Positions 42,593 to 51,425 of a stretch of 64,000 bases of DNA are shown piece after piece. The stretch covers positions 2,920,356-2,984,355 of the forward strand of contig NZ_KE124774.1 of assembly GCF_000188155.2 (NCBI RefSeq), in the 5' to 3' direction. A program made the translations under genes and the position numbers. The notes below the pieces were generated by a model. The model was not told the origin of the DNA and ran no database searches. It saw only the letters and a list, made by a program, of their open reading frames with translations. Position 1 is the first letter of the stretch; every line of letters begins with the position of its first letter. Origin of the DNA: Methylocystis sp. ATCC 49242. GTDB taxonomy: Bacteria; Pseudomonadota; Alphaproteobacteria; Rhizobiales; Beijerinckiaceae.

Positions 42593-43876
42593 TTACTGCG
42601 CCGCGAGCTTGATCTCGGGATAGGTGCAGCGCTCGTCGCTCTTCTCGTCGACGTGCAGATGCGTCGGCTCGACAAAGGCGATGCCGAGCGTATGCCAGAC
42701 ATCCACCAGCGCCTCGACGAGCTGCGCTATATGCGCCTGCGTGTGGCGCGGCGTCGGCGTGATGCGCAGGCGCTCGGACCCTTTCGCGACCGTCGGATAG
42801 TTGATCGGCTGGATATAGACGCCGTGGCGGGTGAGCAGCAGGTCGCTCGCGGCCTTGCACAGCTCCGCGTCGCGCACCATCACCGGCACGATATGAGAGC
42901 CATTGTCGAGCACGGGCAGGCCGGCGGCCGACAACGCATGTTTGGTGATATGGGCCGCGCGCTGATGCGCCGCGCGCAAATCCGGCCGGCGCTTCAGCAG
43001 CCGCACGGCGGCGCAGGCGGCCGCGGCCACGGACGGCGGTATGGCCGTGGAGAAGATGAAGGCGGCGGCATATGAACGGATCGCGTCGATGACCAGCGCG
43101 TCGCCCGCGATATAGCCGCCCATTGTGCCGAAACCCTTGGCGAGCGTGCCCTCGATCACGTCGATGCGGTCCATGACGCCTTCGCGTTCGCAGATACCGC
43201 CGCCGCGCGCGCCATACATGCCGACGGCGTGCACTTCGTCGACATAGGTCATCGCGCCATATTTCTCGGCCAGCGCCGCAATGTCGGCGACAGGGGCGAT
43301 ATTGCCGTTCATGGAATAGAGGCTCTCGAAGACGACGAGCTTGGGCCGGTTTCCGGCCTCGATCAGCAGCTCCTCGAGATGCGCGAGATCATTGTGGCGG
43401 AAAATCTTGCGTTCGGCGCGCGAGCGCTTGACGCCCTCGATCATCGAATTGTGGTTCGAGGCGTCCGAGAGAATGAGACAGTCGGGCAGGAGATCGGCGA
43501 TCGTGGAAATCGCGGCGAGATTGGAAATCCAGCCCGAGGTGAAGACCAGCGCCGCCTCCTTGCCATGGAGGTCGGCGAGTTCGCGCTCAAGCTCGACAAT
43601 GGCGTGGCTGGTGCCGGAAATGTTGCGCGTGCCGCCCGCTCCGGCGCCGACCCTCGACGCCGTGTCGACCATTGCGGAGATCACCTCCGGGTGCTGGCCC
43701 ATGCCGAGGTAGTCGTTGGAGCACCAGACGGTGACGTCGTCGACGCGGCCGTCGTCGCGGTGCCAACGGGCGAGGGGGAAGGTCTCGACGTCACGCTCGA
43801 GATGCACGAAGACTCGATAGCGACGCTCGTCCTTCAGACGGGAGACGGCGGCTTCGAAATATCGCCGGTACACCAT
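42593..43876 (-). CDS. hemA: 5-aminolevulinate synthase
   Basis: A 427-residue PLP enzyme of the Shemin (C4) heme pathway that condenses glycine and succinyl-CoA. [46 protein letters not shown] and the PLP lysine in [15 protein letters not shown] are all present. ALA synthase marks Alphaproteobacteria. GAAGGG before the ATG at 43876 gives the start. The upstream 212 bases are free of genes and must hold the promoter; a weak FNR-like half site (TTGAT at 43894-43898) is the only oxygen-control hint. Single gene. Confidence 0.98.
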   Translation of the reverse strand: MVYRRYFEAAVSRLKDERRYRVFVHLERDVETFPLARWHRDDGRVDDVTVWCSNDYLGMGQHPEVISAMVDTASRVGAGAGGTRNISGTSHAIVELERELADLHGKEAALVFTSGWISNLAAISTIADLLPDCLILSDASNHNSMIEGVKRSRAERKIFRHNDLAHLEELLIEAGNRPKLVVFESLYSMNGNIAPVADIAALAEKYGAMTYVDEVHAVGMYGARGGGICEREGVMDRIDVIEGTLAKGFGTMGGYIAGDALVIDAIRSYAAAFIFSTAIPPSVAAAACAAVRLLKRRPDLRAAHQRAAHITKHALSAAGLPVLDNGSHIVPVMVRDAELCKAASDLLLTRHGVYIQPINYPTVAKGSERLRITPTPRHTQAHIAQLVEALVDVWHTLGIAFVEPTHLHVDEKSDERCTYPEIKLAAQ

Positions 43877-44088
43877 TCCGTTACCCTTCAGACTTGATGT
43901 TCGTCAGCCCTGTGAACCGCCGGCGAAGCCCCGTCCTGCCGCGCCATCCAGTTTGGACGTTTTCTTACATAGCCCATCCCGGACCCAATTGCGAGCGGCG
44001 GATTGCCGCGTGATAGCAGAGTGTTCCGCCGCACCGCCATATCCGCCGGCATGCTTAATGATGGCGCCACGCCACAGGAGGCGACGCC

Positions 44089-44598
44089 ATGTTGATCGAG
44101 GGATGCGCATACGACGTCACGACGGGTCCGCCGGAAAGCTGGAGCGACGCCATCTTCAGCTGCTCGACTTTCCGGGGGCTGGAGATCGAGGGCGCCGGGA
44201 TCGACGGGGCGCTGATCCATTGCGCGCTGGAAAATGTCGACTGGTATTGGGGCCTCTTCAACGCCGCGCTGGTCGCCCGGACGGATTTCACGAAATGCGT
44301 CTTCCGCGGCTGTTCCTTTCGCGGCGTCGATTTTGCGCAATGCCGCTTCGAGGGTTGCCGATTCGTAAACGACAATCTCGGAGGCTCCTGCATATTCGAC
44401 GATTGCCGGCTCGTGGAATGCGTTTTCGAGGGCTGCGAAATCCTGGCCGGGCCCGCCCGCGATCCGCTCTTCACGCGCGCGTTTTTACGGCTGCGCGCAG
44501 TCGCGCAGCCGGGGATTCGAGGGGCTATGCTGATTCAGGCCGCCAGCGCGTCCAGCACCCGCGCCCAGCTTCGCGCGCCCTTGTGGAAGGACGTGTAG
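44089..44598 (+). CDS. Pentapeptide-repeat protein
   Basis: A 169-residue protein whose middle is built from pentapeptide repeats (A/C-D/N-F/L-x-x), for example TDFTKCVFRGCSFRGVDFAQCRFEGCRF and CIFDDCRLVECVFEGCE. These form a right-handed beta helix. Cys recurs in the repeat. The function of most such proteins is unknown; some mimic DNA and protect gyrase. The C-terminal 40 residues depart from the repeat and overlap the convergent peptidase gene by 64 bases, so the native end may lie earlier. It is divergent from hemA. Confidence 0.7.
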   Translation: MLIEGCAYDVTTGPPESWSDAIFSCSTFRGLEIEGAGIDGALIHCALENVDWYWGLFNAALVARTDFTKCVFRGCSFRGVDFAQCRFEGCRFVNDNLGGSCIFDDCRLVECVFEGCEILAGPARDPLFTRAFLRLRAVAQPGIRGAMLIQAASASSTRAQLRAPLWKDV

Positions 44599-45920
44599 CT
44601 GTATTTCTCGTTGGGCGAATGAATCCGGTCGTCGTCGAGCGCGAAGCCGATCATCAGCGCGTCCATGTCGAGATCGCGCTTGAAGGCGCCGACGATCGGG
44701 ATCGAGCCGCCGCAGCCCGCGAGCACGGCGTCCTTCCCCCATTCCTCGCCGAGCGCGCGGCGGGCGCGGTTCAGCGCCTCCGAGCCGAAGGGGAGCTGTA
44801 GCGCGCCCGAGGCGCCGTGGGAGATGAATTCCACCTTCGCGTCCGCCGGCAGGCGCTCGCGCACGAAGGCGCGGAAGCTCTCCATGATCGCTTTCGGATC
44901 CTGTGTCCCGACGAGCCGGAAGGAGAATTTGGCCGAGGCCTGCGCCGGCAGCACGGTCTTGGAACCCTTGCCGGTGTAGCCGCCGACGATCCCGTTCACG
45001 TCGCAGGTCGGGCGCGCCCAGATCTGCTCCATGATCCCCCGGCCCGGCTCGCCGCCGACGCGGGTGAGGCCGACGTCGGCGAGCCATTTGCGCTCGTCGA
45101 ACTCCAGCGCGCGCCATTGCTCTGCGATGTCCTCGGGAATTTCAGGCACGCCGGCGTAAAAGCCCGGGAGCGTCACCTTGCCGTCGGCGTCGTGCAGATC
45201 GGCGATGATCTTCGAGAGCACATGGACGGGATTGTTCACCGGCCCGCCGAACATGCCGGAATGAAGGTCGTGACTCGCGATGCGGATCACCACTTCCTCC
45301 TGCGCGAGGCCGCGCAGCATGACGGTGATGGCGGGCGTCCTTGCGTTCCACATGCTCGTGTCGCAGACGAGTGCGAGGTCGGGCTGCGAGAGCTCGTCCC
45401 TGTGCTCGGCGAGGAAGCCCGGAAGCGAGGGCGAGCCCGTCTCCTCCTCGCCCTCGAAAAGGAAGGTGACGTTGCAGGGAAGCCCGCCGTTCGCCTCGAA
45501 GGCGCGGCAGGCCTCGAGGAAGGTCATCAGCTGTCCCTTGTCGTCGGAGGCGCCGCGGGCGACGATGTCCTGCCCGTCCTTGCCGTCGGCGAGACGCGGC
45601 GCGAAGGGATCGGCCTCCCACAGCTCCAGCGGGTCCGGCGGCTGCACGTCGTAATGGCCGTAGAACAGCACATGCGGCGCGTCCTTGCGCTTCGCCTTCG
45701 CATGGCCGACGACGATGGGATGGCCCGGCGTCTGGCGCACATCCGCCGTATATCCCAGACCTTTGAGCTGATCGGCGAGCCAGTTGGCGGCGCGCTGGCA
45801 ATGCTGGGTGAAGGCCGGGTCGGTCGAGACCGAGGGAATGCGCAGCAGGTCGAAAAGCCGCTCGGTCGAGGCGGGAAGATTCGCGTCGATGGAATTCAGA
45901 ACCGCGTCGATTGTCGCCAT
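44535..45920 (-). CDS. M20 family dipeptidase
   Basis: A 461-residue zinc metallopeptidase of the M20/ArgE-like dipeptidase group. VLFYGHYDVQPPDP gives the metal His-Asp, ARGASDDKGQ the bridging Asp, and FLFEGEEETGSPS the catalytic Glu pair. ISHGASGALQLPF and a final SPNEKYSY are typical. It probably splits short peptides in the cytosol. I chose ATG 45920 (MATIDAVL), as in family members. It lies 88 bases after the 3-hydroxybutyryl-CoA dehydrogenase gene on the same strand. Confidence 0.93.
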   Translation of the reverse strand: MATIDAVLNSIDANLPASTERLFDLLRIPSVSTDPAFTQHCQRAANWLADQLKGLGYTADVRQTPGHPIVVGHAKAKRKDAPHVLFYGHYDVQPPDPLELWEADPFAPRLADGKDGQDIVARGASDDKGQLMTFLEACRAFEANGGLPCNVTFLFEGEEETGSPSLPGFLAEHRDELSQPDLALVCDTSMWNARTPAITVMLRGLAQEEVVIRIASHDLHSGMFGGPVNNPVHVLSKIIADLHDADGKVTLPGFYAGVPEIPEDIAEQWRALEFDERKWLADVGLTRVGGEPGRGIMEQIWARPTCDVNGIVGGYTGKGSKTVLPAQASAKFSFRLVGTQDPKAIMESFRAFVRERLPADAKVEFISHGASGALQLPFGSEALNRARRALGEEWGKDAVLAGCGGSIPIVGAFKRDLDMDALMIGFALDDDRIHSPNEKYSYTSFHKGARSWARVLDALAA

Positions 45921-46008
45921 GGAATCAGTCCTTCGCAGATTGACGCGAAAGCTAGTGCGGCGACGCGGCGGAGGGAAGGCGCCTGTGCGGCGAACCTTCC
46001 CGAATTGA

Positions 46009-46890
46009 TCACCGCGTCGGCGTCGGCGTGCCGCTGCGGTAGTCGTAGAAGCCGCGCTGCGTCTTCTTTCCGAGCCAGCCGGCCTCGACATATTTCACCA
46101 GCAGCGGACAGGGGCGGTATTTCGTGTCGGCGAGGCCTTCGTGCAGCACCTGCATCACGGAGAGGCAGGTGTCGAGGCCGATGAAATCGGCGAGCTGCAG
46201 CGGACCCATCGGATGATTGGCGCCGAGCTTCATCGCCGTGTCGATCGCCTCGACCGAGCCCACGCCCTCGTAGAGCGTATAAATCGCCTCGTTGATCATC
46301 GGCAGCAGGATGCGGTTGACGATGAAGGCCGGGAAATCCTCGGACACGGTGACCGTCTTGCCGAGCCTGGCGCAGAAGGCCTTCGCCTCCTCGAAGGTCG
46401 CGTCGTCCGTCGCGATGCCGCGGATGAGCTCCACGAGCTGCATCCGCGGGACCGGATTCATGAAGTGGATGCCGATGAAGCGCTCCGGCCGGCCGGTGAT
46501 GGAGGCGAGCCGCGTGATCGAGATCGACGAGGTGTTGGAGGCGATGATGCCGTCGGGCTTCACGACCAGCGCGACGTCGGTGAGGATCTTGCGCTTGACC
46601 TCCTCATTCTCGGTCGCCGCCTCGATCACGATGTCGCAGTCGCGGAAGTCCTGAATCGCCGGCGCGGCGGTGATATGCGGCAGGGCGGGAGCGATGAGGC
46701 TCGCGTCGAGATGGCCGCGCTCGGCGGATTTGCGCATCTGAACGCCGATGTCCTCGATGCCGGCGGCGATCCGTTCGGGCGTGACGTCATTGATGGCGAC
46801 GTCGTATCCGGCGATCGCGCAGACATGCGCGATGCCCTTGCCCATCTGGCCCGCGCCGATGACGCCAACCTTGCGAATCTCGAAGCTCAT
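46009..46890 (-). CDS. 3-hydroxybutyryl-CoA dehydrogenase
   Basis: A 293-residue NAD(P)-dependent L-3-hydroxyacyl-CoA dehydrogenase. VGVIGAGQMGKGIAHVCAI binds NAD. GIHFMNPVPRMQLVELI carries the catalytic His, and NRILLPMINEAIYTLYEGV and GANHPMGPLQLADFIGLD follow. It acts in butyrate/PHB or ethylmalonyl-type acyl-CoA metabolism. It lies downstream of etfBA on the same strand, 189 bases away. The gene name hbd or paaH depends on substrate, which cannot be seen. Confidence 0.95.
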   Translation of the reverse strand: MSFEIRKVGVIGAGQMGKGIAHVCAIAGYDVAINDVTPERIAAGIEDIGVQMRKSAERGHLDASLIAPALPHITAAPAIQDFRDCDIVIEAATENEEVKRKILTDVALVVKPDGIIASNTSSISITRLASITGRPERFIGIHFMNPVPRMQLVELIRGIATDDATFEEAKAFCARLGKTVTVSEDFPAFIVNRILLPMINEAIYTLYEGVGSVEAIDTAMKLGANHPMGPLQLADFIGLDTCLSVMQVLHEGLADTKYRPCPLLVKYVEAGWLGKKTQRGFYDYRSGTPTPTR

Positions 46891-46932
46891 TGTTCGAACA
46901 CCATTGCGAGAGGACCGCTGCGGCGATCTGGG

Positions 46933-46956
46933 ACGACTGCATTGCAAAACAGTCGT
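46933..46956. repeat. Inverted repeat upstream of the dehydrogenase gene
   Basis: ACGACTG (46933-46939) pairs with CAGTCGT (46950-46956) around CATTGCAAAA. A related GCACTGCAA follows at 46961, echoing GCATTGCAA. It lies 43-66 bases before the start codon, in the promoter position. Confidence 0.4.
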
Positions 46957-47032
46957 CGCCGCACTGCAATATAACGCGCGTTCGGTTCGAAAGAAAACCG
47001 GAAAACTTGGCCGGTAACCCGTTTTGGATCGT

Positions 47033-47063
47033 CTCCCCGCCCCGCCGGGGCGGGAGCGGGGAG
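47033..47063 (-). terminator. GC-rich hairpin after etfA
   Basis: CTCCCCGC (47033-47040) pairs with GCGGGGAG (47056-47063) with an inner CCCGCC/GGCGGG stem. It lies 16 bases past the etfA stop. No U-tract follows, so termination efficiency is doubtful. Confidence 0.45.
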
Positions 47064-47079
47064 CGAAAATGATCGCCGC

Positions 47080-48024
47080 TCAGCGCCCCATCTTGGCGAG
47101 TTCGGCGTCGAGCTCCGGCACGGCCTGGAAAAGATCCGCCACGAGGCCGTAGTCGGCCACCTGGAAGATCGGCGCCTCTTCGTCCTTGTTGATCGCGACG
47201 ATGACCTTGGAGTCCTTCATGCCGGCGAGATGCTGGATCGCGCCGGAAATGCCGACGGCGATGTAGAGCTCCGGGGCCACGGCCTTGCCGGTCTGGCCGA
47301 CCTGCAGATCGTTGGGCGCATAGCCCGCGTCGACCGCCGCGCGCGAGGCGCCGATGGCGGCGTTGAGCCTGTTGGCGACCGGATCGAGCACCTTGTGGAA
47401 ATTCTCCGCCGAGCCGAGCGCGCGGCCGCCGGAGATGATGATCCGCGCGGACGTCAGCTCGGGACGCTCGGACTTCGCAAGCTCCTCGCTCTTGAAGGAC
47501 GACACGCCCGGATTGGCGGCGGCGCCGATCGACTCGACGGCCGCCGAGCCGCCCTCGGGGGCGGCGGCGAAAGCCGTCGTGCGGACGGTGATCACCTTTT
47601 TGGCGTCCCTGGCGCGGACCGTCTGCACGGCGTTGCCGGCGTAGATCGGGCGCTCGAAAGTGTCGGCCGATACGACCTTGATGATGTCCGAGACCTGCGC
47701 CACGTCGAGGAGCGCGGCGACGCGCGGCAGGATGTTTTTCGTCGCGCTGGTCGAGGGGGCCATGATCACGTCATAGGAACCCGCGAGGCCGACGATGAGC
47801 GCAGCGACCGGCTCGGCGAGCACATGGTCGAGCGCGGCGTCCTCGGCGTAGAGGACCTTCTCCACGCCCGCGAGCTTCGCGGCCTGGTCGGCGGCGGCCT
47901 TCAGGCCGGGGCCGGCGACGAGAATATGGATCGGGCCGCCGATCTGCTGGGCGGCGGTGAGCGCCTTGGCGGTCGCGGGCGCGAGGGCGCCATTGGCGGT
48001 TTCGGCGAGAAGCAGAATCGTCAT
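47080..48024 (-). CDS. etfA: Electron transfer flavoprotein alpha subunit
   Basis: A 314-residue subunit that binds FAD in its C-terminal domain ([65 protein letters not shown]). It passes electrons from acyl-CoA dehydrogenases to ETF:quinone oxidoreductase. It begins one base after etfB on the same strand. Complete. Confidence 0.98.
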   Translation of the reverse strand: MTILLLAETANGALAPATAKALTAAQQIGGPIHILVAGPGLKAAADQAAKLAGVEKVLYAEDAALDHVLAEPVAALIVGLAGSYDVIMAPSTSATKNILPRVAALLDVAQVSDIIKVVSADTFERPIYAGNAVQTVRARDAKKVITVRTTAFAAAPEGGSAAVESIGAAANPGVSSFKSEELAKSERPELTSARIIISGGRALGSAENFHKVLDPVANRLNAAIGASRAAVDAGYAPNDLQVGQTGKAVAPELYIAVGISGAIQHLAGMKDSKVIVAINKDEEAPIFQVADYGLVADLFQAVPELDAELAKMGR

Positions 48025-48025
48025 C

Positions 48026-48772
48026 TTACAGAACTCCCGCTTCCTTTAGCTTCGAGACGAGTTCGGCGACGGAGCCGACCTTCACGCCCGCCGAGCGGGT
48101 CGCGGGTTCGGCGGTCTTCAGCACTTCGAGGCGCGGCGTGATGTCGACGCCGTAATCGGCGGGCGCCTTGACGGCGACCTCCTTCTTCTTCGCCTTGATG
48201 ATGTTCGGCAGGCTGGCGTAGCGCGGCTCGTTGAGGCGCAGGTCCGTCGTGACGATCGCGGGGAGCTTCAGGCTCACCGTCTGGAGGCCGCCGTCGATCT
48301 CGCGGGTCACGTCCACGGAGCCGTCGGCGAGTTCGACCTTCGAGGCGAAAGTGCCCTGGCCCCAGCCCAGCAGAGCGGCGAGCATCTGGCCGGTCTGGTT
48401 CGAATCGTCGTCGATCGCCTGCTTGCCGAGAATGACGAGGCCGGGCTGCTCCTCGGCGACGATCTTGGCGAGGATCTTGGCGACGGCGAGCGGCTCGACG
48501 GTCTCGTCGGTCTTCACGAGGATGCCGCGGTCGGCGCCCATGGCGAGGCCGGTGCGCAGGGTCTCGTCCGCCTTGGCCGGTCCGATCGAGACGACGACGA
48601 CTTCCGTCGCCTTGCCGGCTTCCTTCAGGCGCAGCGCCTCTTCGACGGCGATTTCGTCGAAGGGGTTCATCGACATCTTCACATTGGCGAGATCGACGCC
48701 CGAGCCGTCGGGCTTGACCCGGATTTTGACGTTGTAATCGACCACCCGCTTCACGGGCACGAGAATCTTCAT
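48026..48772 (-). CDS. etfB: Electron transfer flavoprotein beta subunit
   Basis: A 248-residue partner of EtfA that binds [22 protein letters not shown] opens the chain, [17 protein letters not shown] and [23 protein letters not shown] are typical. The gene order etfB-etfA followed by a hydroxyacyl-CoA dehydrogenase links it to fatty acid or PHB oxidation. Confidence 0.98.
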   Translation of the reverse strand: MKILVPVKRVVDYNVKIRVKPDGSGVDLANVKMSMNPFDEIAVEEALRLKEAGKATEVVVVSIGPAKADETLRTGLAMGADRGILVKTDETVEPLAVAKILAKIVAEEQPGLVILGKQAIDDDSNQTGQMLAALLGWGQGTFASKVELADGSVDVTREIDGGLQTVSLKLPAIVTTDLRLNEPRYASLPNIIKAKKKEVAVKAPADYGVDITPRLEVLKTAEPATRSAGVKVGSVAELVSKLKEAGVL

Positions 48773-48931
48773 CGTGCGACCCCCTGGCGAAATCCGCCCT
48801 TGCGTGTCGGAACGCGCGCGCGTCCCTTTCTTTGCTGGAACCTTTGCGCGGTCTGGTAACGGGGGCGCGTTCCCAAGTCAAACGGGGATGTCAAGTCGAA
48901 GGCGAGACCCGGCGACGCGGGCGCTTTCCCG

Positions 48932-49774
48932 TCAGCCTTCGGTCTTCGCATCCGCCGGCGGCGGAAGATTCTGCGGGGGCGCGGGCGGCGGCGGCTGTCG
49001 CGGCCCGCGGTCGAAGAGCGGATGGCTGCGGCGCTTGAAAAACGGCGTCAGGATCAGCCCCACCACAATGCCGCCGACATGGGCCATCCAGGCGACGCGG
49101 CCCTCGCCCCCGCCGGTCGCATTGAGCAGCTGGATCAGGATCCATGCGCCGATGAAAAGAAAGGCGGAGGCGTGGAAGGAGAAGAGCGGCGGCCTGAGGC
49201 CGAGGATCCGGCTGTTGGGCGCGCGCGAACGGTCGAAGAGCGCCACGAACCAGACCGGCATCAGCAGCATGGTCAGCGGCGGAAAGAAGCCCGTTACGGT
49301 CGCGTGCGGATAGAGCAGCAGAAAGGCGACGCAAACGCCCGAAATCGCGCTCGAGGCGCCGATCAGCGGCGCGATCGAATCCGGCGTCGTGTAGACATAG
49401 AACACGCCCGCGCCGACGCCGCAGGAGAGGTAGAAGAGCAGATAATGCAGCGAGCCCATCGCGTCTTCGACATTGTCGCCGAAGACGTAGAGAAAGAGCA
49501 TGTTGCTCGCGATATGCAGCACCGAGGAGTGGAAGAACAGCGACGTCAGCAGCGTCAGCGGCGCCGGCGGGCCGACGATCCAGTCCGCGAGCGTCGCCTC
49601 GCCGAAAAGCACGCGCGGAATGACCGCGAAACCGCGGATGAGCGTCAGGGGATCGCCGAACGCCTCGCTGTAGACGAGGAGGAATACGACGACATTGAGC
49701 GCGATCAGCGTCCAGTTGACGATTGGCCGGCGCAGACGCCGCATGGGCGCGTCGTCGTAAAGCGGCATCACCAT
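48932..49774 (-). CDS. Rhomboid family intramembrane serine protease
   Basis: A 280-residue protein with six or seven helices. LTSLFFHSSVLHIASNMLFLYVFG carries the family HxxxN region, IGASSAISGV the catalytic serine (GxSx), and WMAHVGGIVVGL the catalytic histidine. A Pro-rich tail (about residues 255-275) is cytosolic. It cleaves membrane proteins within the bilayer; substrates are unknown. It lies 54 bases after the flippase gene. Confidence 0.92.
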   Translation of the reverse strand: MVMPLYDDAPMRRLRRPIVNWTLIALNVVVFLLVYSEAFGDPLTLIRGFAVIPRVLFGEATLADWIVGPPAPLTLLTSLFFHSSVLHIASNMLFLYVFGDNVEDAMGSLHYLLFYLSCGVGAGVFYVYTTPDSIAPLIGASSAISGVCVAFLLLYPHATVTGFFPPLTMLLMPVWFVALFDRSRAPNSRILGLRPPLFSFHASAFLFIGAWILIQLLNATGGGEGRVAWMAHVGGIVVGLILTPFFKRRSHPLFDRGPRQPPPPAPPQNLPPPADAKTEG

Positions 49775-49828
49775 CGCGCGTTCCTCCTCATTCGGCCGAA
49801 CTCTAACATAGGCGCGCTTTTTCGCCTG

Positions 49829-51256
49829 TCACGCCCGCGCGATGAGCGGGCGCAACAGGGCGAGGGCGATGCTGCGCAGGCCGGCGATATCGAAAATGAC
49901 GACCATGACGCCGTAAATCGCCGCGCCCGTTCCGATCTGCAGGAGCATCGTGAAGAAGCCGGGCTCGAAAGCCCGCATCGGCGCCAGCGCAAGATACATC
50001 ACGCCGGTCGCCACCAGCGCCGCGAAGACGTCCCAGAAGGACGGCCAGACCGGCTGCGCGCGCAGCGCATAATAGATCGTGACGGCGAGCGCGGCGAGAT
50101 AGCCGCCCGCCTGCGCAATGGCGAGATTGGACGCGTCCCGTCCCCAGGGCAGCACGAAAAGCAGCGCCAGCGACACGACGACGGCGGCGACCGCCGCGAC
50201 GATCAGCGGCGCGGTGCGCTTTTCGATCTGGAACACGGGATTGATCCCGAAACTCATGAAGCCCATGGCGAAGAGGCCGGGCAGCAGCAGGCCGAGATAA
50301 TGGCCGAAGGGTCCGCGAAACTGCCCCGGCACGATCAGCGCCTCGACCGAGGGCATGACGAGCCAAAGCCCCACGCAGGCCGGCAGAAGGAAGACGAAGA
50401 CGACGCTCATGTTGCGCGCGACCTGCTCCTTGGCGCGGTCCTCGCCATGCTCCTCATGCGCCGCCACGGCGATCTGGAACAGGAGCACGTCCAACGCCGA
50501 GCCGAAGGCCATGACCGCGCGCATGCCGAGATCATAGGCGAGCGAAAACTGCCCCGTCTCCGCAAAGTCGTAGACGCTGGCGACGATCGAGCGCGAGGCG
50601 AGCGGCATCGCCTGATAGAGGAGATGCGCGGCGACGATGGGCGCGCTGTAGGCGACGAGCCATTTCGTCGTCTGCAGCTCCGCCGCGCGGAAGGGGGCGC
50701 CGGGATCGCGCAGCGCGGCGCGGGTGAAGAGCACCGTGCCGAACAGGCTCGCGACGCCGCCGGCGAGCGCGACGCTCGCCGAATGAAACAGAAATGCGCC
50801 GCCGCCGATGAGAACGAGCGCGAGAGCGTTTTTGACGAATAGCAGCCGCCCGTAGGCGTGGTCGTGAAAGCGCGCGCGCGCCAGCGCGGTCGAATAATCG
50901 AACAGGCCGTTCGCCGTCGCGGTGAGCAGCGCGAGAAGGATGAGGTCGCTTTCGAAATCGAGCTCGGGACCGATCAGCGCATAGAGGCCGGTGCTGAGAA
51001 AGAGAAAAAGCGTGACGCCGAGAAAGGACGCGTCCATCGTGGCGCGCACCGCCGGCACGCTGTCGCGCGTGCGCTCGGAATAGAAGCGCGTCGCCGAAAG
51101 CCTCAGCCAGTCGTAGAGCGCCGTCTGGACGACGACGGCGATGGCGAAGGCGAGCGCGAAGCGGCCGTATTCCTCGGGGCCGAGAAATTTCGCGACCACG
51201 AGGCCGATGAAGAAATTGGTGATCGTGTTGAGGAGAAAGGCGAGGAGGACTTTCAC
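49829..51256 (-). CDS. Polysaccharide flippase (Wzx/RfbX-like)
   Basis: A 475-residue membrane protein with about twelve to fourteen helices. The start MKVLLAFLLNTITNFFIGLVV plus AKFLGPEEYGRFALAFAIA is typical of the MVF/MATE-like polysaccharide exporter group. It probably flips lipid-linked sugar units for exopolysaccharide or O-antigen. No glycosyltransferase genes are adjacent. The 169 bases separating it from ileS are GC-rich and hold no gene. Confidence 0.88.
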   Translation of the reverse strand: MKVLLAFLLNTITNFFIGLVVAKFLGPEEYGRFALAFAIAVVVQTALYDWLRLSATRFYSERTRDSVPAVRATMDASFLGVTLFLFLSTGLYALIGPELDFESDLILLALLTATANGLFDYSTALARARFHDHAYGRLLFVKNALALVLIGGGAFLFHSASVALAGGVASLFGTVLFTRAALRDPGAPFRAAELQTTKWLVAYSAPIVAAHLLYQAMPLASRSIVASVYDFAETGQFSLAYDLGMRAVMAFGSALDVLLFQIAVAAHEEHGEDRAKEQVARNMSVVFVFLLPACVGLWLVMPSVEALIVPGQFRGPFGHYLGLLLPGLFAMGFMSFGINPVFQIEKRTAPLIVAAVAAVVVSLALLFVLPWGRDASNLAIAQAGGYLAALAVTIYYALRAQPVWPSFWDVFAALVATGVMYLALAPMRAFEPGFFTMLLQIGTGAAIYGVMVVIFDIAGLRSIALALLRPLIARA

Positions 51257-51425
51257 TTGACGGCTGTCCCCTCCCCGACCCTGCCCGGCTGCGCGGCGGA
51301 CGGCGCCGGCGCGCCGCCTTCGCGGGGACTCCCGTTCACACTGATTGCGAGTCGTCGCCTGCCCGCCGCGCAGGAGCGCGACAGGGAGGGAACGGGACGC
51401 GCTCGCAGCCTTTTCATGCGACCCG

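Noticed and set aside
43894-43907. FNR/FixK box before hemA
   Set aside because: TTGAT is followed by GTCAG where ATCAA is expected; only 8 of 10 informative bases match, so it is not called.
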